From assembly GCA_031553975.1 (NCBI GenBank), contig JAVBKP010000097.1, positions 1 through 23,900 on the forward strand: 23,900 bases of DNA, in the 5' to 3' direction. A model generated the notes under the pieces. The model was not told where the DNA came from. It saw nothing but the letters and a program-made list of their open reading frames with translations, and did no database searches. A program made the position numbers and the translations under genes. Source of the DNA: JAVBKP01 sp031553975 (lineage in GTDB: Bacteria > Bacillota > Clostridia > Peptostreptococcales > Anaerovoracaceae). Below are positions 8,281-15,450 of the stretch, piece after piece; position 1 is the first letter of the stretch, and each line of letters begins with the position of its first letter.

Positions 8281-8661
8281 TTACCAGCTATCAGAGCAGC
8301 AATTACAGCAGTTATCACAGCTACAACAATCATCGCAGCTACAACAATTATCGCAGCTACAAAATGAATTTGATATAACAAGGTTAGAGCCTTCTATGTC
8401 ATTGATTGTTTGTGCTAAAATCCTACTATTTGCAATTGCGCTAATTTTTGACAAGTCAACTTTTGTTTTGCATTTTGTACTGTTATTGGCTAATGCTAAT
8501 TGTGCCTTCACCTTCTCAATATCTGATGCTGCCACTTTGTTGCCCGATATCCCAAAATTCGCTATATTTGCAACGCCATATTTAGCCAATGTAATGTTAA
8601 TGCTACTAATTAAGCTAGAGATATCCGTAGTATTTATTTTATTCCCAGATGTAACCGCCAT
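8281..8661 (-). CDS. Cys-rich candidate RiPP precursor / modified tail protein, 126 aa
   Basis: The C-terminus (residues 101-122) has 12 cysteines in 22 residues: three hexapeptides CSCDNC, CSCDDC, CSCDNC, then CNCC and the end SDSW. Only one other Cys occurs (C64). The N-terminal 60 residues contain two related segments, SGNKINTTDI (5-14) and SGNKVAASDI (39-48). They resemble the starts of small phage structural proteins more than a usual short RiPP leader. The ATG directly abuts the stop of radical SAM gene A (AAAGGAGA ribosome site), and radical SAM gene B follows 11 bases after its stop. I infer that it is the substrate of both enzymes. An alternative is a metal-binding or thiol-rich tail protein that needs no modification. 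Confidence 0.85.
   Translation of the reverse strand: MAVTSGNKINTTDISSLISSINITLAKYGVANIANFGISGNKVAASDIEKVKAQLALANNSTKCKTKVDLSKISAIANSRILAQTINDIEGSNLVISNSFCSCDNCCSCDDCCSCDNCCNCCSDSW
8308..8361 (-). repeat. Three tandem 18-bp units encoding the Cys hexapeptide
   Basis: Three in-frame 18-base units (TGTAGCTGCGATAATTGT and close variants) encode CSCD[ND]C at residues 101-118 of the Cys-rich protein. Units differ at only two to four positions, mostly silent or N/D changes. Such short direct repeats can gain or lose units by replication slippage, so copy number may vary between strains. Confidence 0.9.
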
Positions 8662-9996
8662 CTATTTGTCTCCTTTCTCCAAGTTTTCCACTCTCTCATA
8701 GATTTTTTGCACTAAGTCTAAAAGAATCAAAGTCGTATCAGCGTTGTTAGATACCCGCTCATCTAATGTTTCTAAAGTCGTATACATGGCCTCAATCACA
8801 TTGATTTCCTTTTGCTTATCGACATTTTCTAGTAGCCCTAATTTAATTAATTCCTGTTTTACTTCCTTCTTTACCATTGTCTCTTTTTCCGTCATGTTAC
8901 AACATTTTGGGAATCCTAAAAACATGTTTTCATTGTGTAGGTCATTGGATGCAACGCAAATCTTACAGTTGTCATTCTCGCATTCAACGCATCTTGATTT
9001 GCCATGCAAATTAGACATATCATAGTGCATGAATTTTTCGCGCTTCAAATTATCTGGTTCAAAAACAGACCCTATTTTGCTATTTTCTCTAAATCCAAAC
9101 ATGTACCGATGGCATGGATAAATATCGCCCTCTGTGCTAATGCAGCAAAATCCAGTTCCAACCATGCACGGCAAGGTTTGCTTTGCCGACCGTTCCTTAA
9201 AAGAATCAAATCCCATAAAATATTTTGCTGTGTCTTCTTTTTCGCAATCTTCTATGATTCGCTTGCCAATAAGGCGTAGCTGGCTTTCATACAACTTATA
9301 ATCATTCTTATCCCAATTTTCTTCCTTCACTGGGAATATAGAAAAATCATTTATTTTTAAAACATCTCTTACATAATCATAAGCATGTTTTAATCTTGGC
9401 AAAGATTGCTTGGAAATGCATCCATGCACATAAACTCCATTCTCACTAATATTGTGCTCTCTCATCGCTTCCTTTAATTTTCTAATATTCTCTTCGACAA
9501 CATCAGAAGACCCTGAGCCATCCAAAAATGGCCTGTTTGTATCCTGGGTTTCCTTGTCTCCATCAATTGAAAGTTGGATTTTAAATCTACTGCATGTGGT
9601 ATATGCTTTTATGATAAAGTCTTCAACAGCTTGATTATAAACACTTCCATTTGTTATAAGCGTAGCCCTAAGTGATATGCCGTTCTCTTGAGTTTTCTTT
9701 AATGCATAATCCCAAGTATAATCCATGACCTCAATATTTAATGTAGGTTCTCCACCAAATAGCATTAAAAAGATTTGTTTTTCTCCACTATGTACTGCAT
9801 TGTTCACAAGAAAATCTATGACCTTTTCAGCTGTTTCCTTGCTCATGTATAAGTGCCTCTTTTTTTCACTTTCATAGCAATAAGAACAATTCAGATTACA
9901 GTTTTCTGTGAATACAATTGACGCATGATTTATACAATATTTATTTATTTTCCCAGTTAACTCCATCTTCGACTGCACAATGTTTGCTTTTTCCAT
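8662..9996 (-). CDS. Radical SAM/SPASM peptide-modifying enzyme A, 444 aa
   Basis: With the start at ATG 9996 (behind GGAGGG, 5-base spacer), the cluster motif CxxxCxxC lies at C33-C37-C40 (ENCNLNCSYCY), GGEP at 81-84 and SIDGD at ~143-147. A SPASM-type region spans ~277-366 with about ten Cys, including GDIYPC. The last ~75 residues are helical and Cys-free, perhaps for partner or substrate binding. An upstream in-frame TTG at 10032 has no ribosome site and overlaps the preceding gene, so I reject it. The stop abuts the ATG of the Cys-rich protein, making coupled expression of enzyme and substrate likely. Little resemblance to enzyme B outside the core motifs suggests different reactions or sites. 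Confidence 0.93.
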   Translation of the reverse strand: MEKANIVQSKMELTGKINKYCINHASIVFTENCNLNCSYCYESEKKRHLYMSKETAEKVIDFLVNNAVHSGEKQIFLMLFGGEPTLNIEVMDYTWDYALKKTQENGISLRATLITNGSVYNQAVEDFIIKAYTTCSRFKIQLSIDGDKETQDTNRPFLDGSGSSDVVEENIRKLKEAMREHNISENGVYVHGCISKQSLPRLKHAYDYVRDVLKINDFSIFPVKEENWDKNDYKLYESQLRLIGKRIIEDCEKEDTAKYFMGFDSFKERSAKQTLPCMVGTGFCCISTEGDIYPCHRYMFGFRENSKIGSVFEPDNLKREKFMHYDMSNLHGKSRCVECENDNCKICVASNDLHNENMFLGFPKCCNMTEKETMVKKEVKQELIKLGLLENVDKQKEINVIEAMYTTLETLDERVSNNADTTLILLDLVQKIYERVENLEKGDK

Positions 9997-10018
9997 AACG
10001 CCCTCCACTTCTATATAA

Positions 10019-10375
10019 TTATCTGATATCAATTGATAAAATTTCGACCAAAGATGAACTGGCCGGGTCTACATTCACCGCTCTCAAATTTTGTATCTGG
10101 TTTGTAGTTCTATAAACGATTGCTGTAATATCACAACTCTCTTTAATTAATGTACTATCATCCGAATACACCTTTATAGCCTTTGCTGTTTGGATATCAT
10201 CGTCTACCGGTAGTAAGGCCTCTAGTTTTGTCCCACTCTTATCCACTAAAGTATTTTGAAAGACAATCTGCTTTTGCTTTATCAGCAGTTTTGATATTTC
10301 GTATTTGTAAATAATCTCACTGGATCTAAATTCTGTCTCCCTTGTTTCGCTTTCATACTGAATAATAACTTTCAT
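10019..10375 (-). CDS. Unknown 118-aa protein in the radical SAM cluster
   Basis: I do not recognise this protein. It is predicted to be mostly beta strand with mixed charge (MKVIIQYESETRETEFRSSE) and a single Cys near residue 81. It has no signal peptide or membrane segment. AGGAGG lies 7 bases before the ATG, and the gene fits between the PP-loop gene and radical SAM gene A with gaps of 24 and 22 bases, so it belongs to the same operon. RiPP operons often encode a small substrate-recognition protein (RRE), but the sequence does not clearly show that winged-helix fold. Treat the role as unknown. Confidence 0.75.
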   Translation of the reverse strand: MKVIIQYESETRETEFRSSEIIYKYEISKLLIKQKQIVFQNTLVDKSGTKLEALLPVDDDIQTAKAIKVYSDDSTLIKESCDITAIVYRTTNQIQNLRAVNVDPASSSLVEILSIDIR

Positions 10376-10399
10376 CGTATAATCCTCCTAATTTTTTAT

Positions 10400-10882
10400 T
10401 TATTTCGCTTCATACATAGACAATCTCTCTTGCCTATCTAAGATATCTTTTACAGGTCTAATAAAATTAACATGCCTGTCTTCTGGCACTTGCAGATAAT
10501 TTTGGATACGATTCATTATGCTTTCTAACGTTTCGCTTTTATCTGAATACCCTGCTGCCAAACTCTTATTCGTTGAGCCACTCAATGTATGTGTGCCCCC
10601 ATTTTCTAACGCATACTGCATACCCCTAAAATGAATATCCAAATTCCAGCAGGGAGCAGAATCAATATGCAATGATCTTATTTCATATCTTGTGTCTTCA
10701 TAAGGTACTACTACATGTTCTATCTGTTTAGCATGGGCAATCACAAAAGAAGTGTAGTCTTTTAAAATGTCACCTACGTTTAATGACATACTGATTATTT
10801 CAGCCTCTGGCCACTGTGATTGAAATAATTGCAATATCCCTACACTGTCCATTCCCCCACTGTTTAACCAAACCACCTTCAT
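10400..10882 (-). CDS. QueC-like PP-loop ATPase family protein, 160 aa
   Basis: The N-terminus has the pyrophosphatase-loop motif LNSGGMDSVG (residues 6-15) after a beta strand, as in QueC, which makes 7-cyano-7-deazaguanine. A second QueC-like segment is at ~101-125 (SGSTNKSLAAGYSDKSETLE), where QueC proteins have a 'GYPDCRPEF' stretch. It differs from true QueC in being shorter (160 against about 220 aa) and in lacking the C-terminal four-Cys zinc site, so the substrate is probably different. PP-loop enzymes adenylate a carboxylate or carbonyl or act on sulfur. The ATG overlaps the stop of a degenerate relative by 4 bases. Confidence 0.75.
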   Translation of the reverse strand: MKVVWLNSGGMDSVGILQLFQSQWPEAEIISMSLNVGDILKDYTSFVIAHAKQIEHVVVPYEDTRYEIRSLHIDSAPCWNLDIHFRGMQYALENGGTHTLSGSTNKSLAAGYSDKSETLESIMNRIQNYLQVPEDRHVNFIRPVKDILDRQERLSMYEAK

Positions 10883-11382
10883 TTGATCACCTCATCTTCT
10901 TGTCCTAGAAAATGCATTAGCTCCTCATTGCCAATGATAGTTTCTAACGGATGCACTATGTATGATTCTACCTTTAAATCATGTACTTGCGCGTACGCAT
11001 GCAGCCTTGTATAATCCTGTAGAATCTTCACAAGTTCTTTTTCTTCTGGTGCCCCTTTTAGGCTTGTCACAACATATTGACAATCCACTGCTACATACAA
11101 CGCTCTACTTCGTTGAAATTGTAATGCTTTAAAATGTCTCTCGAATTCCCAAGCGCGTTCAATATTTTGATTTTTTGTAGCAATCAGTGAATGATCAAAA
11201 GGAATGGTAATATGCTCTAATCCCTCTTGAGATACTAGATTCATTACAGACTCCATGTTGATAAATGGGTCGTTTTCAAGAGAAATGGACACTATGTGAG
11301 CATCAGACATTTCTTCCTTTAACCACAAAATAACCGCTTTACAATCTTGGGTGCCTCTATTCACAAATACTATGTGCTCCAT
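10879..11382 (-). CDS. Degenerate PP-loop (QueC-like) partner, 167 aa
   Basis: The layout matches the next gene: an N-terminal strand, then a loop, an alternating alpha/beta core with VSISLEND (compare ISMSLNVGD), ITIPFDHS (compare VVVPYEDT) and EFERHFKALQF (compare NLDIHFRGMQY). The loop itself is NRGTQDCKAV instead of SGGMDSVG, so ATP binding is probably lost. It looks like an old duplicate that may act as a non-catalytic subunit of a heterodimer. The start is ATG behind AAAGGAGG. The 4-base overlap with the intact copy supports equal production of both. Confidence 0.7.
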   Translation of the reverse strand: MEHIVFVNRGTQDCKAVILWLKEEMSDAHIVSISLENDPFINMESVMNLVSQEGLEHITIPFDHSLIATKNQNIERAWEFERHFKALQFQRSRALYVAVDCQYVVTSLKGAPEEKELVKILQDYTRLHAYAQVHDLKVESYIVHPLETIIGNEELMHFLGQEDEVIK

Positions 11383-11409
11383 GGTTCATCCTCCTTTTAA
11401 CACAACCCA

Positions 11410-11994
11410 TTATTTGTTGCTATTCTTTATGATTAGAAATCCCATGAAAAGCGGATATCCCGCTAGTGTGGCAATAATAGAAGACATACACTTTGCTCCC
11501 ATGGCCGTCCAGAAGAATTTTTGCGCCTCCACCGCTGTGAATATCCCATATTTTAGTATTGCATTATCTGCTCTTACTAGCACTGTTCCTATCGTTGCAA
11601 GTAAAATCAGCAATACAATATTCTTCGCATGATACCTAAGCCCTTGTTGCTTGCCTAATTTTGCTAGCCTATATACCAGATATCCAAATACTATGCTGTG
11701 CGCTGTTACTATCAAATGAAAGCTGGTCATGATTTTTCCAACAGCAACATTGGCATAAAAGTTACCTAACGCTATGCCAAATCCAGCAAATGGTGTACTT
11801 AAACAAAATACTTTTAGTCCATGGGCAAATCTAAACCCCTGAACCCCTTGTGTAAATGAGAGTGCTGGTGTATACATGGTGATAAGATAGGTCAATGTTG
11901 CTATTGACAATGTGATAATCACAGGTACCAACACAACTTTTGCAAACAATTGGGATTTAGAGTTCTCTTTTAGTAATTTTTCTATTTTTTCCAT
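11410..11994 (-). CDS. QueT-like integral membrane protein, 194 aa
   Basis: About five hydrophobic segments are visible (~18-40, ~58-82, ~88-108, ~122-145, ~165-188). The stretch FRFAHGLKVFCLSTPFAG followed by GIALGNFYANV resembles the conserved 'FRxSEAL...LGCxxANL' part of QueT, the substrate-binding (S) component of an ECF-type vitamin transporter linked to queuosine precursors. Together with neighbouring QueC-like genes this suggests handling of a 7-deazaguanine-like or other small molecule. The match is by eye and partial. No ECF ATPase or T component is nearby, though these are usually shared. A membrane protein within a tail operon is out of place and supports insertion as an accessory cassette. 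Confidence 0.6.
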   Translation of the reverse strand: MEKIEKLLKENSKSQLFAKVVLVPVIITLSIATLTYLITMYTPALSFTQGVQGFRFAHGLKVFCLSTPFAGFGIALGNFYANVAVGKIMTSFHLIVTAHSIVFGYLVYRLAKLGKQQGLRYHAKNIVLLILLATIGTVLVRADNAILKYGIFTAVEAQKFFWTAMGAKCMSSIIATLAGYPLFMGFLIIKNSNK

Positions 11995-12012
11995 TTAAAT
12001 AATTCTCCTTCA

Positions 12013-13053
12013 TTATCTTTCATTTCTGTTCTTTAGCTTGTCTAGTTCTTTAATCACATCATTGCATATGGCGCAGTCTTCACTAACATCGCATTGCTCT
12101 ATGTGATCAAAAAAATCATTTGAAAATAAAGTTGATGGGATATATCCGTAGCTATTTCTGAGCAAAGTACGATATGATACGCTGATATAGTCAAGTACAT
12201 TGTATTCTTTATTACCATGTTGGTATAAATCTATAAACGCCCTAAGCTTTTGCAAGAAAAGCTCAGGGGATTTATTAGGTAATGTGTTGGTCAGCAATCC
12301 TCTTTGCAGTTTAACTACATCAATATACGGTTCTAATTGTTTTAGTCTAGAGATTGTCACCCAATTTGCTTTAAGAAAATGACGTATATTGTTTCTCACC
12401 CTCACTCGACACGATGTTCCAAGAAAACTCTCATTATGAGCAACTGCCCACCTGTGTGAATATTGGTCGTTCCCCTCCTCATACTCACACTTGTGTAAAC
12501 AACCTTCAAACGGTATTACTTTCTGTATATATCCAAGTTCATGGTTTCGTTTTAGATTTTTAACATCTCTGATGATATTCATCGATGGGTTGTGTATGAC
12601 AAATCCAAGATCTTTTTCTAGCTTCAAATCCTCCACTGTTGTTCTATATGACAAGCATGAACCTAATATATCCAAATCTGGAATTTCTTGTTTTATCTTT
12701 CTTGCCAATTCTATATCTGCAACAACCACCCCATTTAGCCCCCTCGGCAAATACTTTTTCTTCAAAATATCAACCACAAGGCCAAAGTCATCATGTGGAA
12801 TATAATTAAGCAATAATGTTGACCGGATTCCCTCGTCTACCATTGCCTCCACCATTTTGAAAAATTCCGTATCCTTGTTAGGATACACATTTGATCGTCT
12901 CCCGCTGGCTATTTGTTTTGAATCATAATGAGCAAAATGCAAGTCATATATCATGTCCCCCGCCATTTGCTTCATATATCTGAATAAATTTCGTGCCTGC
13001 TCTTCAGAGTAATACGGTTCCGTTATTCCAATTGATAGTTTTAATCCTTTCAT
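12013..13053 (-). CDS. U32-peptidase-like TIM-barrel protein, 346 aa
   Basis: The pattern NGVVVADIELARKIKQEIPD (107-126), then DILGSCLSY (128-136), then a strand leading to FEGCLHKCEY (182-191) and GTSCR (212-216), follows the U32 family layout in which Cys residues after the barrel bind a 4Fe-4S cluster (as in UbiU/UbiV). A C-terminal CxxxxxCxxC (C321, C327, C330) could complete a cluster. U32 members include collagenase-like proteins and enzymes that hydroxylate ubiquinone or RNA bases. Protease activity is not supported here. It is the first gene of the insert, 20 bases after the small fibre gene. Assignment by pattern only; a TIM-barrel Fe-S enzyme of other type is possible. Confidence 0.6.
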   Translation of the reverse strand: MKGLKLSIGITEPYYSEEQARNLFRYMKQMAGDMIYDLHFAHYDSKQIASGRRSNVYPNKDTEFFKMVEAMVDEGIRSTLLLNYIPHDDFGLVVDILKKKYLPRGLNGVVVADIELARKIKQEIPDLDILGSCLSYRTTVEDLKLEKDLGFVIHNPSMNIIRDVKNLKRNHELGYIQKVIPFEGCLHKCEYEEGNDQYSHRWAVAHNESFLGTSCRVRVRNNIRHFLKANWVTISRLKQLEPYIDVVKLQRGLLTNTLPNKSPELFLQKLRAFIDLYQHGNKEYNVLDYISVSYRTLLRNSYGYIPSTLFSNDFFDHIEQCDVSEDCAICNDVIKELDKLKNRNER

Positions 13054-13073
13054 TCATTCACCTAAAATATTCA

Positions 13074-13418
13074 TTAACTATAAATCGCAGCAATGGCTAC
13101 CCATGCTGTTCCATTGTAATACTTTAGGATGCCTGCGCCTGCCACGCTGGTATCAATCCACAGCTTGCTCGTATCTGGGGCTGTGATTTGCACCGCGAAC
13201 CCAGACCCTGTGATGCCATCTAGTTTTGCTTTGTCTGCCTTTGACATCAACCCATCATCTGATGCTGTGACTGTCGTTTTGGTCGCTTTGCTATCTGCTG
13301 TAGACTTCGCTGTGGCTGCGTCTAAGAGTGCCTTTAACGCGTCATCACTTGCCTTGTCCCACATATTGGCATCTGCTGGCAATATGACCTCGTTTAGCTG
13401 TCTATTATTTTTCGCCAT
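13074..13418 (-). CDS. Small tail-fibre-like protein, 114 aa
   Basis: The segment SDDGLMSKADKAKLDGI (residues ~53-69) is a motif seen again and again in tail fibres of Bacillota phages. The C-terminal part (KLWIDTSVAGAGILKYYNGT) is the 'sample/label' beta domain that commonly ends such proteins. The N-terminal ~45 residues are helical and probably form a trimeric coiled coil. At 114 aa it is much shorter than a receptor-binding fibre, so it may be a short spike, an adaptor or a truncated fibre stub. Its ATG abuts the stop of the upstream xkdU, in the slot usually held by a full fibre. The radical SAM insert follows immediately. Confidence 0.8.
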   Translation of the reverse strand: MAKNNRQLNEVILPADANMWDKASDDALKALLDAATAKSTADSKATKTTVTASDDGLMSKADKAKLDGITGSGFAVQITAPDTSKLWIDTSVAGAGILKYYNGTAWVAIAAIYS

Positions 13419-14300
13419 TTACGCGCCCTCCTTCACACAAATTTTGTGCCTAATATCAATCTGAGAAGTCACAGGTACGAATATGTTAGATTCTGCTAAC
13501 ACCGTCTCACCTTTTCGCAGTTTTACATTCTTCACCTCTAATACGCATCCCTCCGGCAAGCTATACTCAACCATTGCTATATTCTCTTCAGCTTCTTTGA
13601 TGTTGAATTCGTCAACAATGTACTCATCATTAATGATTACGTTGTCGATATCCTCTGCCGCAAAGCTAGCAATGCTTTTCAGTAGCTCGCCCTTAATACT
13701 GGATATTTCTGCCACTTTCATCACCCCCAAATCTATCTCATAGGAGAGTTGTGTCTTGCCAAGCTCCCATGTAGTTCCCAGTCTGTAGTTGTATATCACC
13801 TCTACAGCACCAATCTCTTCATCAACAACTATGGAATAGTCAATATACGGCTTGTTGACAAACACCATGTTGCAAGGCTTCACCTTACCGATTAGAATAC
13901 TAATCTCCTGATACCAGTTGGCACTGGTGGCTGGTGAAACCACCTTGATGGTATAATTCCCATAGTCCATCTCAATGGTATAATTGCCCTCGCCCATGAT
14001 CTCTGTCAGTTTGTTTTCTAAAAATCTCATGCTGAACGGAAGTGTTAGGGATGCCCTATTTAACACTCTCGCTCGCCTGAACGCTAGGTCCTCTGTAGCG
14101 GGATTTGGAACAATCTTATATAGCTTTTCATATAACCCTATCCCTTCCTCATTGGCTGTGAGTATGTATTGATTATCTGCAAGATTAGAAACCTCCTCAA
14201 AAAAACCATCAAGTAATGCATTTTCGGCGTCTATTATGATATCTGTGTCATAGATGCCATCGTAGATTTTGGGAAAATATTTGCCTACATTAGCCTGCAT
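13419..14300 (-). CDS. xkdU: Baseplate protein XkdU (DUF2313), first copy, extended, 293 aa
   Basis: Residues 1-~180 are DUF2313-like (YFPKIYDGIYDTDIIIDAEN, then AFRRARVLNRASLTLPFSMR and a gpI-type ending AEIGAVEVIY region), matching the second copy at 2200-2745. The last ~110 residues are an additional beta-rich domain with no counterpart there (MVEYSLPEGCVLEVKNVKLR is part of it). This could be a fibre-docking or decoration domain. It overlaps baseplate J by 11 bases and abuts the small fibre gene. Length is well above the usual ~180-200 aa. Role: wedge cap and fibre attachment. Confidence 0.83.
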   Translation of the reverse strand: MQANVGKYFPKIYDGIYDTDIIIDAENALLDGFFEEVSNLADNQYILTANEEGIGLYEKLYKIVPNPATEDLAFRRARVLNRASLTLPFSMRFLENKLTEIMGEGNYTIEMDYGNYTIKVVSPATSANWYQEISILIGKVKPCNMVFVNKPYIDYSIVVDEEIGAVEVIYNYRLGTTWELGKTQLSYEIDLGVMKVAEISSIKGELLKSIASFAAEDIDNVIINDEYIVDEFNIKEAEENIAMVEYSLPEGCVLEVKNVKLRKGETVLAESNIFVPVTSQIDIRHKICVKEGA

Positions 14301-15450
14301 TGATTATCACCGTCCCTACTACCGGAATTTGTTGGACGCTGGCGTCTTCCTTTAGCACAATATCCATGTTTTTTCCATTAATGGTTGTTCCTGTCACATT
14401 GGCCACCCCCATGACAGAGAGAATGGCAAAGTTAATCTGACTAATGAATACATTCTGAGAGTACTTGTTGTAATCGTCAGGAGAGCCCCATTTTTTACGG
14501 ACATCGAGCAAATACTCGTTAATAGACTCAGATATCTTCTCTAGGACTTGACCCTTGTCATAGCCGCTAGAAAGACTTATGTTGGCGTTTATATTCATAG
14601 GCACTGGCGTGGCTGTCACCACAGTTACTTTATGGCCTATAGGCGCTATGCCTAGCCCTATGCCCTGAGGCGTCATGTTATCAGGGTCTACCGCCTGCTG
14701 CACTTCCTCTAAGAGAGTGGTGGAGGCTGGGTTATAATCCACACCTATGATGCTGCATTTAACTGTGCCCCCCCCATTCCACGTAGGGTATATCTGTACC
14801 TCTCCAACGCCTTTTAGTTCTCTAATCCACTGGTCATACTGGGAGAGGTTGCCTCCAAAGGATTTCACATCTACCTTTTCTTGGTATCTGGCCCTAAGTT
14901 CATCATCTGGCTCCTGATCCCTTGCTGGCATCAATAGTTCGTCCATAAAGGCTGACCCTAGATCGTTGATAGGGGTAATGGGTAAAAGTTTCCCAATATA
15001 TCCATTTCCTTCCTTGCCCTTTTTTTCACAAGAAAGTAAATATGCACCATCAACAAATCTGCCCTCGTCATCTGTGATCTGCTCTGTTACTACATAGTTA
15101 AAGTCCTCTTTCATACCTATTGTGGAAAAGCGGTTGCCAATGGGAATTTCTTTTGGTCTATCCATGCCGTCTTTAAAAATCCCTCTTTTGACAGCAGACG
15201 TGGCTGAGAATCTAGCTAGTCCCTCTTCGGCCACACGTAAATCAAGGTTTTCGGCTGTTGCTGTCAGTACGTAGGTCTCTTGTATGACGCTTTTTAGCTG
15301 TATGTAGGCTTGTGCTAGTTCAGCACAAACCGGCGCTAAGGCATCAAAAATAATACTGCCTTCCCGTTTGTCCACCGTATTTGGCACACGCTCTAATGCG
15401 CTCTCTAAGAGATTCTCGTATGTGAAATTGTCTAGTCGTTGTGCTATCAT
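14290..15450 (-). CDS. xkdT: Baseplate J-like wedge protein (XkdT), first copy, 386 aa
   Basis: Conserved landmarks of the gp47/J family are present: VDKREGSIIFDALAPVCAEL near residue 25, KSFGGNLSQYDQW and GVGEVQIYPTWNGGGTVKCS in the centre, and VANVTGTTINGKNMDI near the end. It forms the arms of the baseplate wedge. The ATG lies behind GAGGAGGTGAT and overlaps xkdS by 4 bases. It is 31 residues longer than its paralog at 2738-3805, mainly in the middle (the HxxK-type region around MKEDFNYVVTEQ). With xkdR and xkdS directly upstream, this is the copy in the standard PBSX position. Confidence 0.92.
   Translation of the reverse strand: MIAQRLDNFTYENLLESALERVPNTVDKREGSIIFDALAPVCAELAQAYIQLKSVIQETYVLTATAENLDLRVAEEGLARFSATSAVKRGIFKDGMDRPKEIPIGNRFSTIGMKEDFNYVVTEQITDDEGRFVDGAYLLSCEKKGKEGNGYIGKLLPITPINDLGSAFMDELLMPARDQEPDDELRARYQEKVDVKSFGGNLSQYDQWIRELKGVGEVQIYPTWNGGGTVKCSIIGVDYNPASTTLLEEVQQAVDPDNMTPQGIGLGIAPIGHKVTVVTATPVPMNINANISLSSGYDKGQVLEKISESINEYLLDVRKKWGSPDDYNKYSQNVFISQINFAILSVMGVANVTGTTINGKNMDIVLKEDASVQQIPVVGTVIINAG

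Noticed and set aside
8296..8361. CRISPR-like or intergenic repeat
   Set aside because: The 18-base units are contiguous without spacers and lie in frame within a coding sequence.
8662..9996. Assignment as sulfatase maturase (anSME)
   Set aside because: General layout is similar, but no sulfatase is nearby and an adjacent Cys-rich protein is the far better substrate candidate.
9997..10032. TTG start of radical SAM gene A overlapping the unknown 118-aa gene
   Set aside because: No ribosome site, whereas ATG 9996 has GGAGGG at 5 bases; the extra 12 residues are not needed for the radical SAM core.
10400..13053. 7-deazaguanine DNA modification or antirestriction system
   Set aside because: QueD, QueE, FolE and a DpdA-type transglycosylase are not present, and the radical SAM proteins carry SPASM regions unlike the short QueE.
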